This document shows positions 34,482 to 47,394 of a DNA stretch of 64,000 bases, piece by piece. Location: positions 124,001-188,000 of the forward strand of contig NZ_STGX01000003.1 in NCBI RefSeq assembly GCF_004912155.1. The letters run 5' to 3'. Every line of letters starts with the position of its first letter. Position 1 is the stretch's first letter. The notes under the pieces are model-generated. The model had not been told where the DNA came from. It ran no database searches and saw only the letters and a program-made list of their open reading frames with translations. The position numbers were made by a program, and so were the translations under genes. Source of the DNA: Glycomyces paridis (GTDB lineage: Bacteria > Actinomycetota > Actinomycetes > Mycobacteriales > Micromonosporaceae).

Positions 34482-34913
34482 ATGTTCCTCGGCACCCATA
34501 CCCCGCGCCTGGACGACAAGGGCCGCGTCATCCTTCCCGCGAAGTTCAGGGAAGGGCTGGCGGAGGGAGTCGTGATCACGAAGGGCCAGGAGCGGTGCCT
34601 GTACGTGTTCCCCGAAGGGGAGTTCGCGCGCATCGCCGAATCGCTCCAGCAGGCCCCCATGTCCAGCAAGACCGCCCGCGCCTACAGCCGGGTGTTCTTC
34701 GCCTCCGCCCACGACGAGGTCCCCGACAAGCAGGGCCGCGTCACCATCCCCGCGCGACTGCGCGAGTACGCCGGACTCGACCGCGACCTGGTCGTCATCG
34801 GCGCCTCGAACCGGGTCGAGATCTGGAACACCGCGACCTGGGACGACTACCTGGAGGCCTCCGAGGAGGCCTTCGCCGACATCGAAGAGGGCGACCTGCC
34901 CGAAGGACTGTAG
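34482..34913 (+). CDS. mraZ: Transcriptional regulator MraZ
   Basis: 143 residues, two AbrB-like swapped-hairpin repeats: '[16 protein letters not shown]' and '[19 protein letters not shown]'. Ring-forming DNA-binding protein that regulates the division/cell-wall operon it heads. ATG 34482 gives the family start [11 protein letters not shown]; the in-frame GTG at 34473 lies within the GGGGGG ribosome-binding region and is less likely. rsmH follows after 17 bp. Confidence 0.95.
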   Translation: MFLGTHTPRLDDKGRVILPAKFREGLAEGVVITKGQERCLYVFPEGEFARIAESLQQAPMSSKTARAYSRVFFASAHDEVPDKQGRVTIPARLREYAGLDRDLVVIGASNRVEIWNTATWDDYLEASEEAFADIEEGDLPEGL

Positions 34914-34930
34914 AGAAGGAGGTGAGCGGA

Positions 34931-35911
34931 ATGAACGACACCACGAACGCGCCGCACGTCCCCGTCATGCTGGACGAGGTGCTCGAGTACCTCGCCCCGG
35001 CCGTCGCGCGCCCCGGCGCCCTCGCCGTGGACGCGACCCTCGGCGCCGGCGGGCACACCGAGGCGCTGCTGACCGCCCACCCCGGCCTCACCGTCGTCGG
35101 CGTCGACCGCGACCCCAACGCGCTCGAACTCGCCTCCAAGCGACTCGCCGGCTTCGGCGACCGTTTCGTCCCGGCCCGCGCCGTCTACGACCAGATCCCG
35201 CAGGTGCTGGCGGACAACGGGTTCGAGGCGCTCGACGCGGTCCTGTTCGACCTCGGCGTGTCCTCGATGCAGCTCGACCAGCGCGAGCGCGGCTTCGCGT
35301 ACAGCCAGGACGCGCCGCTGGACATGCGCATGAACCCCGACGACGACCTCACCGCCGAGACCGTCGTGAACACCTACCAGCCCGGGGAGCTCGTGCGCCT
35401 GCTCCGCGAGTACGGCGAGGAGAAGTTCGCGACCCGCGTCGTCTCCGCGATCGTCAAGGCCCGCGACAAGGCCCCGATCACCTCCAGCAGCGAGCTCGCC
35501 GAGCTCGTCAAGGACGCGATCCCGCAGGCGGGCAAGCGGACCGGGGGCAACCCTGCGAAGCGGACCTTCCAGGCCCTGCGCATCGAGGTCAACGGCGAGC
35601 TCGTCACGTGGGAGCGGGCCCTGCCGGCCGCCCTCGACGTGATGTCGGTGGGCGGGCGCGTCGCCGTGCTGTCCTACCACTCGCTCGAAGACCGCATCAC
35701 CAAGCTGGAGCTGGCGAAGCGCGCCAGGTCCAACAGCCCGGCCGGACTCCCGGTCGACCTCCCGGGCACCGAGCCCACCTTTCGACTCCTCACGAAGAAG
35801 GCCCAGCAACCGACCCAGACCGAACTCGACCGGAATCCGCGATCGGCGCCCGCCCGGCTCCGCGCGGCCGAGCGCATCAGACCGTCCACAGGAGCAGGAG
35901 GCGCATCATGA
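34931..35911 (+). CDS. rsmH: 16S rRNA m4C1402 methyltransferase RsmH (MraW)
   Basis: 326 residues. SAM-dependent N4-methylation of C1402 in 16S rRNA. Family blocks: 'HVPVMLDEVLEYL', SAM-binding 'VDATLGAGGHTEALL', 'DLGVSSMQLDQRERGFAYSQDAPLDMRM' and 'LSYHSLEDRITK'. ATG 34931 follows an almost perfect ribosome-binding site, GAAGGAGGTGA. The stop overlaps the ftsL-like gene (ATGA). Confidence 0.96.
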   Translation: MNDTTNAPHVPVMLDEVLEYLAPAVARPGALAVDATLGAGGHTEALLTAHPGLTVVGVDRDPNALELASKRLAGFGDRFVPARAVYDQIPQVLADNGFEALDAVLFDLGVSSMQLDQRERGFAYSQDAPLDMRMNPDDDLTAETVVNTYQPGELVRLLREYGEEKFATRVVSAIVKARDKAPITSSSELAELVKDAIPQAGKRTGGNPAKRTFQALRIEVNGELVTWERALPAALDVMSVGGRVAVLSYHSLEDRITKLELAKRARSNSPAGLPVDLPGTEPTFRLLTKKAQQPTQTELDRNPRSAPARLRAAERIRPSTGAGGAS

Positions 35912-36480
35912 GCGACCAGCCCTACCGCCGGCCGCAGGCCGACCCCGAGGAGATCATCAAGGCCGCCCGCCGCCGGGCCCGCGCCGCGTCCTCGCGCCGT
36001 CGGTCCCTGGTGGGGGAGGCGTCCGAGGCGCCCGTGTTCGACGGGAACCTCGCGGTGCAGCCCGAGACGGTCCCGATCGACCTGCCGCCGGTCGAGGCCC
36101 CCGCCTCGCCGCAGCGCGAGACCGTGGTGCTGCCGCGCACGCGCGAGCGCTCGGAGGCCAAGCCCGCGCCCGAGCCGGTCGAGGTGCCGCGCCCGGCGTT
36201 CGTCGGCGGGATCGCGGCCCTGGTGGTCGCCGGGATCGTCGGCCTGCTGCTGCTGAACACGGTCATCAACGAGGACGCGTACCACCTCCAGGAGCTGCGG
36301 AGCAACGCCGCGGACCTCGACCAGACCGAGCAGACGCTGGCCGACGAGCTGACGAACCTGAACTCGCCCAACACCCTCGCCGCCAACGCGGAGGCGTTCG
36401 GCATGGTCAGGCCCGACACGGTGACCTACCTGTACCTGCCCGGCGGCGAGACCGTCGAGCTGCCCTGGAGCAACGATTAG
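35908..36480 (+). CDS. ftsL: FtsL-like septum formation initiator
   Basis: 190 residues. Bitopic membrane protein: about 95 residues of basic/Pro-rich cytoplasmic tail, one membrane helix at about 97-117, then a short extracellular coiled coil (120-150) and a 'PDTVTYLYLP' end typical of FtsL/DivIC. Sequence is poorly conserved in this family, so the name depends on position between rsmH and ftsI and on this topology. Overlaps the rsmH stop; ftsI starts 9 bp downstream. Confidence 0.85.
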   Translation: MSDQPYRRPQADPEEIIKAARRRARAASSRRRSLVGEASEAPVFDGNLAVQPETVPIDLPPVEAPASPQRETVVLPRTRERSEAKPAPEPVEVPRPAFVGGIAALVVAGIVGLLLLNTVINEDAYHLQELRSNAADLDQTEQTLADELTNLNSPNTLAANAEAFGMVRPDTVTYLYLPGGETVELPWSND

Positions 36481-36489
36481 AGGACGTCG

Positions 36490-38703
36490 ATGACCGAACC
36501 CGACCCCCGTCGACGGCGCGACCCCTCATCGATCAGCCGAGCACGTCGCTACACGCCTCGCGGACGCACCGTCCGCGAGGCGGCTTCGGCCTCCTCGGAG
36601 GACAACCGGGCCAGGGAGAACGGCGCGCGCGACCGCGAGGCCGCGCGCCGCGAGCGCAACCGGGCCGCCGAGGGCGCCGGAGCGGACGAGGCCGCGGACC
36701 TCGCGGCGAAGCGCCGCCGCGAGGCCGCGGCCCGCTCGCGCGAGCGCCGCCAGCGCGACACCGGCACGATCCCGACCGAGGCGCGCCCGCCGTCGCGCCC
36801 CACCGCGACCCGCCGGACCGCCGCGAAGTCGGAGCCGGTGCGCCGCACCGGGACCGTGCGCGCCACGCCCGCGAAGCGCACCGGCAGAGGCACTGTCGGC
36901 GCCCAGCGCCGCGGCGCCTCCCGCGCCGCCGGGCCCTCGCCGGTGCGCCCCCAGCCTCGCCTGCCGCGCCTGGGCAGCCCGTCCCGGCGCCTGCGGATGG
37001 CCTCGGCCTTCGTGATGATCCTGCTGGTCCTCTCGGGGACCCGCCTGGTCCAGTTGCAGGTCACCGACTCCGCGGTCTACGCCGCCGAGGCGATGAACCA
37101 GCGCCTGACCACCGAGCCGCTCCCCGCCGAGCGCGGGGCCATCCTCGACCGCAACGGGAACCGTCTCGCGTACTCGGTGGAGTCGAACTACATCGCAGTC
37201 GACCCGGTGATGCTCAAAGGGGACCCGGCCGAGCTCGCCGGGCGCCTCGACCGGCTGCTGGGCCGCCCGGCCTCCGAACTGGAGCCGATCCTCTCGACGC
37301 AGTCGACCCCGCAAGGCGAGGAGATCCGCTTCGCCTACCTCCAGCGCGGCGTCGACCTCGCCATCGGCGACGAGATCCGCGAGATGGAGGACCCGGGGCT
37401 CATCATCGGCGACGACGAGCGGCGCGTGGTGCCCGGGCACGACCTGGCCGCCAACGTCCTCGGCTTCACCGGCGAGGAGGGCACGGGCCTGGCCGGCCTG
37501 GAGGCCACCTACGACTCGTGGCTGCGCGGCACCGACGGCGAGCTCTCCTACGAGCGCAGCCAGCTCGACGGCCTGCCGATCCCCGGCGCGTTCTACCGCG
37601 AGGAGGAGGCCGTGCCCGGCAAGGACCTCCAGCTCACCATCGACGCCGACCTCCAGTTCCAGGTCCAGAACATCCTGGAGACCACCGTCACCGAGCACGA
37701 CGCCGAGTTCGGATCGGCCCTGGTGATGGAGGTCGGGACCGGCGACATGCTCGCGATGGCCTCGACCCCGACCTACGACGCGGCCGACCCGTTCGCCGTG
37801 GACGACGAGGAGGCGTACCGCGACTACGCCACGCAGGCCACTGTGGACCCCGGTTCGATCCACAAGGCGATCGTCTTCGCCGCCGCGCTCGAAGAGGGCT
37901 GCATCGAGCCCGACGGGACCATGCCCGTGGCGCAGACGATCAACAAGGGCGGCGTCGACTACAAGGACGGCTACCAGCACGGCGACGCGATCCTGAGCCT
38001 CGCCGGGATCATCGCGCAGTCCTCGAATGTGGGCACCATCCAGCTGGCCGACTGCATCGGCAAGGAGAAGCTCTACGAGTACCAGCTCGCCTTCGGCCTC
38101 GGCGCGCCCTCGGACGTCGGCATCGCCGGGGAGGCCGCGGGCATCCTCCAGCCGCCGGAGCTGTGGTCGGGCACCTCCTACGGCTCGGTCCCGATCGGCC
38201 ACGAGGGCACGGCCACCATCATGCAGATGGCGGCCATGTACGGCGCCATCGCCAACGACGGCGTCTACGTCCAGCCCACCCTGGTGGACCACAAGATCGA
38301 CGCGAACGGCGACCCGGTCGAGCAGGAGGACCCCGCCGAGCGGCGCGTCATCTCCACCGAGACCGCGAAGGACCTCCAGTACCTCCTCCAGGCCCCGATC
38401 GCCGACGAGACCGGCACCGGGCACAACGCGCAGCTGGAGCACTACCACCTGGCCGGCAAGACCGGCACCGGCGGGCTCGTCGTGGACGGGGAGTACGCGC
38501 CGGGCAACGTGACCTCGTTCGTGGGCTTCGCCCCGGCCGAGGACCCGCAGTACGTGGTGGCCGTGAGCGTCTACGTCCCCGGCGGGGGCGGCGGCGGCTC
38601 GACCACCGGCGAGGCGTTCAAGGAGATCAACGAGTTCGCCTTGGGCTACTTCGGGGTTCGCCCCGCGACCGAACCCGCGCCCGTCTTCGACGTGTGGGGC
38701 TGA
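36490..38703 (+). CDS. ftsI: Septal peptidoglycan transpeptidase FtsI (class B PBP)
   Basis: 737 residues. A very basic, Arg/Ala-rich cytoplasmic N-terminus of about 165 residues precedes one membrane helix (about 168-188). The PBP dimerisation domain includes 'AERGAILDRNGNRLAYSV'. The transpeptidase domain carries active Ser S456 in SIHK, S511-S-N513 and KTG at 657-659. So all three penicillin-binding motifs are intact; the SIHK form of SxxK is unusual. It cross-links septal wall and is the target of beta-lactams. It is longer than E. coli FtsI because of the N-terminal tail. murE does not follow. Confidence 0.93.
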   Translation: MTEPDPRRRRDPSSISRARRYTPRGRTVREAASASSEDNRARENGARDREAARRERNRAAEGAGADEAADLAAKRRREAAARSRERRQRDTGTIPTEARPPSRPTATRRTAAKSEPVRRTGTVRATPAKRTGRGTVGAQRRGASRAAGPSPVRPQPRLPRLGSPSRRLRMASAFVMILLVLSGTRLVQLQVTDSAVYAAEAMNQRLTTEPLPAERGAILDRNGNRLAYSVESNYIAVDPVMLKGDPAELAGRLDRLLGRPASELEPILSTQSTPQGEEIRFAYLQRGVDLAIGDEIREMEDPGLIIGDDERRVVPGHDLAANVLGFTGEEGTGLAGLEATYDSWLRGTDGELSYERSQLDGLPIPGAFYREEEAVPGKDLQLTIDADLQFQVQNILETTVTEHDAEFGSALVMEVGTGDMLAMASTPTYDAADPFAVDDEEAYRDYATQATVDPGSIHKAIVFAAALEEGCIEPDGTMPVAQTINKGGVDYKDGYQHGDAILSLAGIIAQSSNVGTIQLADCIGKEKLYEYQLAFGLGAPSDVGIAGEAAGILQPPELWSGTSYGSVPIGHEGTATIMQMAAMYGAIANDGVYVQPTLVDHKIDANGDPVEQEDPAERRVISTETAKDLQYLLQAPIADETGTGHNAQLEHYHLAGKTGTGGLVVDGEYAPGNVTSFVGFAPAEDPQYVVAVSVYVPGGGGGGSTTGEAFKEINEFALGYFGVRPATEPAPVFDVWG

Positions 38704-38712
38704 GACCCGTCC

Positions 38713-38743
38713 GCGCCGCCCCGGACCCGGTCCCGGGCGGCGC
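38713..38743 (+). terminator. Terminator after ftsI
   Basis: 9-bp stem, GCGCCGCCC and GGGCGGCGC, around a 13-nt loop that can pair further, 9 bp after the ftsI stop. It supports the division operon ending here rather than continuing into murE. Confidence 0.6.
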
Positions 38744-38849
38744 GCCGGGCGCGGGCGTGACGCTTCTCCGAAGTTCTCCCCGAGGGGGAATCGGGGATCG
38801 GCCCCGGGCGTTAGCATCGAAGGCGTCAAGGAAGAAGGAGCCGATTGTT

Positions 38850-39764
38850 TTGAACGTTGACCCTTGGGCACTGTGCGAAGTCCTCGCCGAGCCACCGGAG
38901 GCGCGGGGCGCGGTGCTGCTGCACTTCCTCGACGGGTTCATGGACGCGGGCCAGGCGGGGCGCGGGGTCGTCGACCACCTGTTCAAGACCTGCGAGCACA
39001 CCCCCATCGCGTCGTTCGACGTCGACCAGCTCATCGACTACCGCTCCCGGCGGCCGAACCTGACCTTCTCGATCGACCGCTGGTCGGACTTCGAGGCGCC
39101 CCAACTGGTGGTCTACCTCATGCGCGACGCCTCCGAGCGGCCGTTCCTGCTCATGACCGGGCCCGAGCCCGACTTCGCCTGGGAACGGTTCGTGGACTCC
39201 GTCGAGGACCTCGTGGAGCACTGGCACGTGCCGCTCACCCTCGGCTTCCAGGGCATCCCGATGGGGGTGCCGCACACGCGCTCCCTGGGCATGACCGTGC
39301 ACGCCACGCGGCCCGAACTCGTCTTCGACAACCGCCCGGTGTTCAACGAGGTCACCGTCCCCGGGAACGCCGCCGGCCTCCTGGAGTACCGCCTCGGCGA
39401 GTCCGGGCGGGACGCCATCGGCCTGTCGGTCCACGTGCCGCACTACGTCATGCAGATGACCTACCCGGCCGCCACGGTCCGCCTCCTGGAGGGCATCCGC
39501 GAGGCCACCGGCCTCGACCTGCCCTCCGACGACGAACTCGAAGTCGAACGCGCCCAAGTGGACTCCGACATCGCCGAGCAGGTCGCCGAGTCCGAAGAGG
39601 TCGCCGACGTGGTGAAGACCCTCGAAGAGCAGTACGACTCGTTCGCCGAGGCCGCCGAGGCCGACGAGATGCTCCAGGACGGGCGCATGCCCACCGCCGA
39701 CGAGCTCGGCGCCGCCTTCGAGACCTTCCTCGCCGAGCGCCAGCGCGGCGAGGACGACAAGTAG
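38850..39764 (+). CDS. PAC2 family protein
   Basis: 304 residues. PAC2 proteins share a fold with proteasome assembly chaperones; actinobacterial members are of unknown function. Visible blocks: 'GAVLLHFLDGFMDAGQAG' near the start, 'LTLGFQGIPMGVPHTRSLGMTVHAT' in the middle and 'VHVPHYVMQMTYPAATVRLLEGI'. The last 70 residues are acidic and coiled-coil-like. The start is assigned to TTG 38850, the only start codon well placed after the AGAAGGAG ribosome-binding site (38833-38840). A TAGCAT -10-like element is at 38812-38817. Convergent with typA. Confidence 0.85.
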   Translation: MNVDPWALCEVLAEPPEARGAVLLHFLDGFMDAGQAGRGVVDHLFKTCEHTPIASFDVDQLIDYRSRRPNLTFSIDRWSDFEAPQLVVYLMRDASERPFLLMTGPEPDFAWERFVDSVEDLVEHWHVPLTLGFQGIPMGVPHTRSLGMTVHATRPELVFDNRPVFNEVTVPGNAAGLLEYRLGESGRDAIGLSVHVPHYVMQMTYPAATVRLLEGIREATGLDLPSDDELEVERAQVDSDIAEQVAESEEVADVVKTLEEQYDSFAEAAEADEMLQDGRMPTADELGAAFETFLAERQRGEDDK

Positions 39765-39775
39765 CCCCACGACGC

Positions 39776-39809
39776 GAACGGGCCCGGCCTGCCAAGGCCG
39801 GGCCCGTTC
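39776..39809. terminator. Bidirectional terminator between PAC2 gene and typA
   Basis: 15-bp perfect stem, GAACGGGCCCGGCCT and AGGCCGGGCCCGTTC, with GCCA loop, 11-12 bp from both stops. Confidence 0.85.
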
Positions 39810-39821
39810 CTCGTCTCGGGA

Positions 39822-41702
<1,881 letters not shown>

Positions 41703-41775
41703 TGTCGCCTAAGCAGAAGGCGGACCTGGCGTCAACCCTGGTGATCGCGGACACCCAGGCGCCACTGGCGTGGGA

Positions 41776-41791
41776 ACAATGCTCACATTGT
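41776..41791. promoter_or_regulatory. Palindrome between typA and the glucosaminidase gene
   Basis: 16-bp element, ACAATG-CTCA-CATTGT, near the middle of the 134-bp divergent gap. Could be an operator for either gene. TAAACT (41823-41828) may be the -10 for the glucosaminidase gene, whose ATG would then be almost leaderless. Confidence 0.35.
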
Positions 41792-41836
41792 GGCTTTCCG
41801 TGAGGGATTATCCGACAGTATCTAAACTCCCGTCCT

Positions 41837-42931
41837 ATGGGCGTATTCCGTGTATCCATCCGATTCGTAATGGTTCTCGCGCTCGCCGCCGGAGCCGCGC
41901 TCACCGCCGCGCTCCCCGCTCAGGCGGCCCTCACCGGCGCCACCGTGAGCACCGCCTCAGGCCCGCTCAACGTGCGCTCGGGCCCGGCCACCGACAAGAA
42001 GTCGGTCGGCACCCTCGCCAAGGGCGCGGCCGTCTCGGTCTACTGCAAGGTCCGCGGCGAGCAGATCGACGGGCACGTGCGCGACTCCTCGACCTGGCTG
42101 CGCATCGGCTCCGACCGCTGGATCGCCGACGCCTACGTCGCCTGGTCGCCCGCGCGCACCGTCCCCTGGTGCGCCGCCGCCACCGCTGCGGCCACCGGCG
42201 CCAAGGTCGCCACCGAGGGGGGCGAGCTCAACATCCGCGCCGCCGCCACCTCCACCAGCGGCCGCCAGGGCGCCTACGCCAACGGCGCGGCCCTCACCGT
42301 CCAGTGCCAGGTGTGGGGCCAGCAGGTCGACGGCACCGCCCGCAAGACCGGCTCCTGGTACAAGGTCGGCGACAAGCGCTACGTCTCGGCCGCCTACGTC
42401 AAGTGGAGCAAGGGCGAGCCGTGGCTGCCGTGGTGCGGCCAGGACCCGCCCACCGTCCCGCGCGGGGGCAACAAGGGCTTCATCAGCGCCAACGCGCCTG
42501 CCGCGCAGGCCAGCGACCGCGCCACCGGCGTGCCCGCCTCCGTGACCCTCGCCCAGGCCATCCTGGAGACCGGCTGGGGCCGCGGCGCCCTCGCCCGCGA
42601 GGACCACAACCTGTTCGGCATGAAGTGCTTCGGCTCGCCCGGCGCCCACGCGATCGGCTGCCGCGACTACGCCACCTTCGAGTGCAGCCCGACCGGCGGC
42701 TGCTTCGACCTCAAGGCCACCTTCCGCGCCTACGAGAGCGTCGCCGACTCCTACCGCGACCACGGCGACCTGCTCGCCAACTGGGCCCGCTACGACACCG
42801 CGATGGACCACGCCGGGGACCCCAAACGCTTCGCAAAGGAGATCCAGAAGGCCGGCTACGCGACCGACCCGAAGTACGCCGAGAAGCTCATCGGGATCAT
42901 GGACCAGTACGACCTGTACCGGTTCGACTGA
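41837..42931 (+). CDS. Secreted SH3-domain/glucosaminidase peptidoglycan hydrolase
   Basis: 364 residues. Signal peptide at about residues 1-31, cleavage near AQA. Two bacterial SH3 modules follow at about 36-117 and 121-200, each with 'LNVRSGP'/'LNIRAAA' and a terminal 'VPWC'/'LPWC'. The glucosaminidase (GH73-like) domain is at about 210-360: 'SVTLAQAILETGWGRGALA' with the likely catalytic Glu, then 'HNLFGMKCFG' and 'FRAYESVADSYRDHGDLL'. It should cleave glycan strands in the wall during growth. Multiple Cys suggest disulfides. Confidence 0.9.
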   Translation: MGVFRVSIRFVMVLALAAGAALTAALPAQAALTGATVSTASGPLNVRSGPATDKKSVGTLAKGAAVSVYCKVRGEQIDGHVRDSSTWLRIGSDRWIADAYVAWSPARTVPWCAAATAAATGAKVATEGGELNIRAAATSTSGRQGAYANGAALTVQCQVWGQQVDGTARKTGSWYKVGDKRYVSAAYVKWSKGEPWLPWCGQDPPTVPRGGNKGFISANAPAAQASDRATGVPASVTLAQAILETGWGRGALAREDHNLFGMKCFGSPGAHAIGCRDYATFECSPTGGCFDLKATFRAYESVADSYRDHGDLLANWARYDTAMDHAGDPKRFAKEIQKAGYATDPKYAEKLIGIMDQYDLYRFD

Positions 42932-42936
42932 CCGAC

Positions 42937-42960
42937 CCGGGTCCGCGGCCGCGGACCCGG
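42937..42960 (+). terminator. Terminator of the glucosaminidase gene
   Basis: Perfect 24-bp palindrome, CCGGGTCCGCGG and CCGCGGACCCGG, 5 bp after the stop. A further GGCCGCCCGG/CCGGGCGGCC pair just downstream may fold too. Confidence 0.6.
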
Positions 42961-43154
42961 CCGCCCGGCCGCGCCACCCTTGCGGCCGCCGGGCGGCCGC
43001 ACGCGGGCCGAGGGGCCGCCTCGGCCCGCGTACCGGCCCCTGCGGCGAACCTGAGGCAAAGGTCACAGTCGCCTGGGAAACCGCAGTACCCGGCGGGGTA
43101 ACCTCGACAGGCGGCCCGGTGCAGCGGCACTGTCGAACAGCGGGCCTCCCAGAA

Positions 43155-43177
43155 CTGTCGGACCCGAACGTTAGATT
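43155..43177 (+). promoter_or_regulatory. PafBC-type (RecA-independent) DNA-damage promoter of uvrA
   Basis: CTGTCGGAC, 8 bp, then TAGATT. This fits the mycobacterial RecA-NDp motif TTGTCRGTG-N8-TANNNT closely, including exact spacing. The predicted transcription start coincides with GTG 43184, so uvrA is probably leaderless and damage-inducible. Confidence 0.7.
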
Positions 43178-43183
43178 CCCACC

Positions 43184-46141
<2,958 letters not shown>

Positions 46142-46149
46142 CACCGGAC

Positions 46150-46179
46150 GGGAACGACGCGGCACGCCGCGTCGTTCCC
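46150..46179 (+). terminator. Terminator of uvrA
   Basis: 13-bp perfect stem, GGGAACGACGCGG and CCGCGTCGTTCCC, with CACG loop, 8 bp after the stop. Confidence 0.8.
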
Positions 46180-46214
46180 GCCTCCCGTTGCGCCGCAATG
46201 GGACCATCGCCGGC

Positions 46215-46823
46215 ATGATCGTCGCCGCCGCTGTCGCCCTCCTCGCCGTCCCGGGCCTGCACCGGACCGTCTCGCTCGCCACCGGGCGCCGCCCCGACCG
46301 CCGCCTCTTCGCCCTCGCGAGCCTCGCCGCCGCACTCGTGATCGCCTGGCGCGCCGCCGATCCGCTCCACGCGCTCGCCCTCGCGGCCGTCGCCGCGGCG
46401 GGGATCGCGGCGGGCTGGATCGACGCCTACGAGCGGCGCCTGCCCGACCTCCTCGTCCTGCCCGCCTACCCGGTCGCGGCGGCGCTCCTGCTCGCCACCG
46501 GCGACCCCGACGCAATGCTCCGGGCCGCCGCCTGCGCCGCCGCAGGACTCGCCCTCTACGGGATCGGCTGCGCCGCAGGCCAGGTCGGCTTCGGCGACGT
46601 CAAGCTCGCAGGCCTGCTCGGCCTCGTCCTCGGTTGGGCCGCATGGCAGACCGCCGCCGCCGCGGCCCTCGCGACCGTCCTCGTCGGCGGGGGACAGGCG
46701 GCCGTAGCGCTCGCCGCCGGTCGCCGCGACCTCCCGTACGGACCGGCCATGCTCGCCGGGGCCTTGCTCGGCCTCGCGGCCTCGAACACGCCCGTCACTC
46801 AAGCGCCGCCCGAAATCATCTAA
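46215..46823 (+). CDS. A24-family prepilin peptidase (short form)
   Basis: 202 residues, about seven membrane helices. The two catalytic aspartates of type IV prepilin peptidases are seen in 'GWIDAYERRLPD' and in GFGDVKLAG (GxGD motif). It lacks the N-terminal methyltransferase part, like TadV/CpaA proteins that process Flp pilins. No pilin or tad gene is in the window, so its substrate must be elsewhere. ATG 46215 is chosen; upstream frame is a shadow of uvrA. Confidence 0.82.
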   Translation: MIVAAAVALLAVPGLHRTVSLATGRRPDRRLFALASLAAALVIAWRAADPLHALALAAVAAAGIAAGWIDAYERRLPDLLVLPAYPVAAALLLATGDPDAMLRAAACAAAGLALYGIGCAAGQVGFGDVKLAGLLGLVLGWAAWQTAAAAALATVLVGGGQAAVALAAGRRDLPYGPAMLAGALLGLAASNTPVTQAPPEII

Positions 46824-46929
46824 TTCGCTCACATGCCGCGAACCGCCGCGCGGCGGCCGGAACCTCCCTAAAGTCATCAGCGGCCCTGGAACCAGGGCAG
46901 TTCACCGAATCCGATTCAAGGGAGCGTTC

Positions 46930-47208
46930 ATGCTTCGTACAGCACTCAAAGGGGCCGCGGTCGCCGGTGCCGCGGCGATGCTCGCAGTCGGCGCGGCTTC
47001 GCCCGCGATGGCCAACGGGTCCGATTACGTCTACGACGCGGACGACTTCGGCGGTGTCAACGTCCTGTCGAACTTCTGCGTCAACAACACCGGTGACATC
47101 CTCGCCCTGCTTGACATCCTGTCGTTCAGCGGCGACGCCAGCTGCAACTGGTCGGACGTGAACGTCCACGCCAACGGCAGCGACAACGGCGGCCACCACG
47201 GCCACTGA
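46930..47208 (+). CDS. Small secreted protein of unknown function
   Basis: 92 residues. Clear Sec signal peptide at 1-28 (cleavage after AMA), giving a mature form of about 64 residues. It has only two cysteines, C50 and C72, which could form one disulfide around the hydrophobic stretch 'NNTGDILALLDILSFSGD'. The end is GGHHGH, a possible metal-binding tail. The size, two cysteines and hydrophobic core loosely recall chaplins, but the chaplin repeat sequence is not present, so no name is given. AAGGGAGC precedes the ATG and TAAAGT about 60 bp upstream may be its -10. Confidence 0.75.
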   Translation: MLRTALKGAAVAGAAAMLAVGAASPAMANGSDYVYDADDFGGVNVLSNFCVNNTGDILALLDILSFSGDASCNWSDVNVHANGSDNGGHHGH

Positions 47209-47294
47209 CGCCCGTGCGCGGACGGGGCGGCGCCGCCGGCGCCCCCCGCCCGCGACGCCGCGGCCGTGCGGGCGGCCGTGAGCGAACGCGTCAA

Positions 47295-47322
47295 GGGGCG
47301 GCCGCCGTGAGGCGGCCGCCCC
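47295..47322. terminator. Terminator between the small secreted protein and GH9 genes
   Basis: 12-bp perfect stem, GGGGCGGCCGCC and GGCGGCCGCCCC, with GTGA loop, in the 186-bp convergent gap. Nothing else is seen in that gap. Confidence 0.75.
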
Positions 47323-47394
47323 GATGCCGACCCCGGGCTCACCCTTCCCGGTCGCGGCGGATCAAGACTTCCCCGGCCCTGAGGCCGGGTGCGG

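Noticed and set aside
42961-43154. Possible small RNA or riboswitch between the glucosaminidase gene and uvrA
   Set aside because: Only GC-rich repeats next to the terminator are seen. No conserved riboswitch core such as the c-di-AMP fold could be recognised.
43120-43183. LexA/SOS box before uvrA
   Set aside because: CGAAC half-sites occur, but no CGAAC-N4-GTTCG palindrome is formed. The PafBC-type motif fits better.
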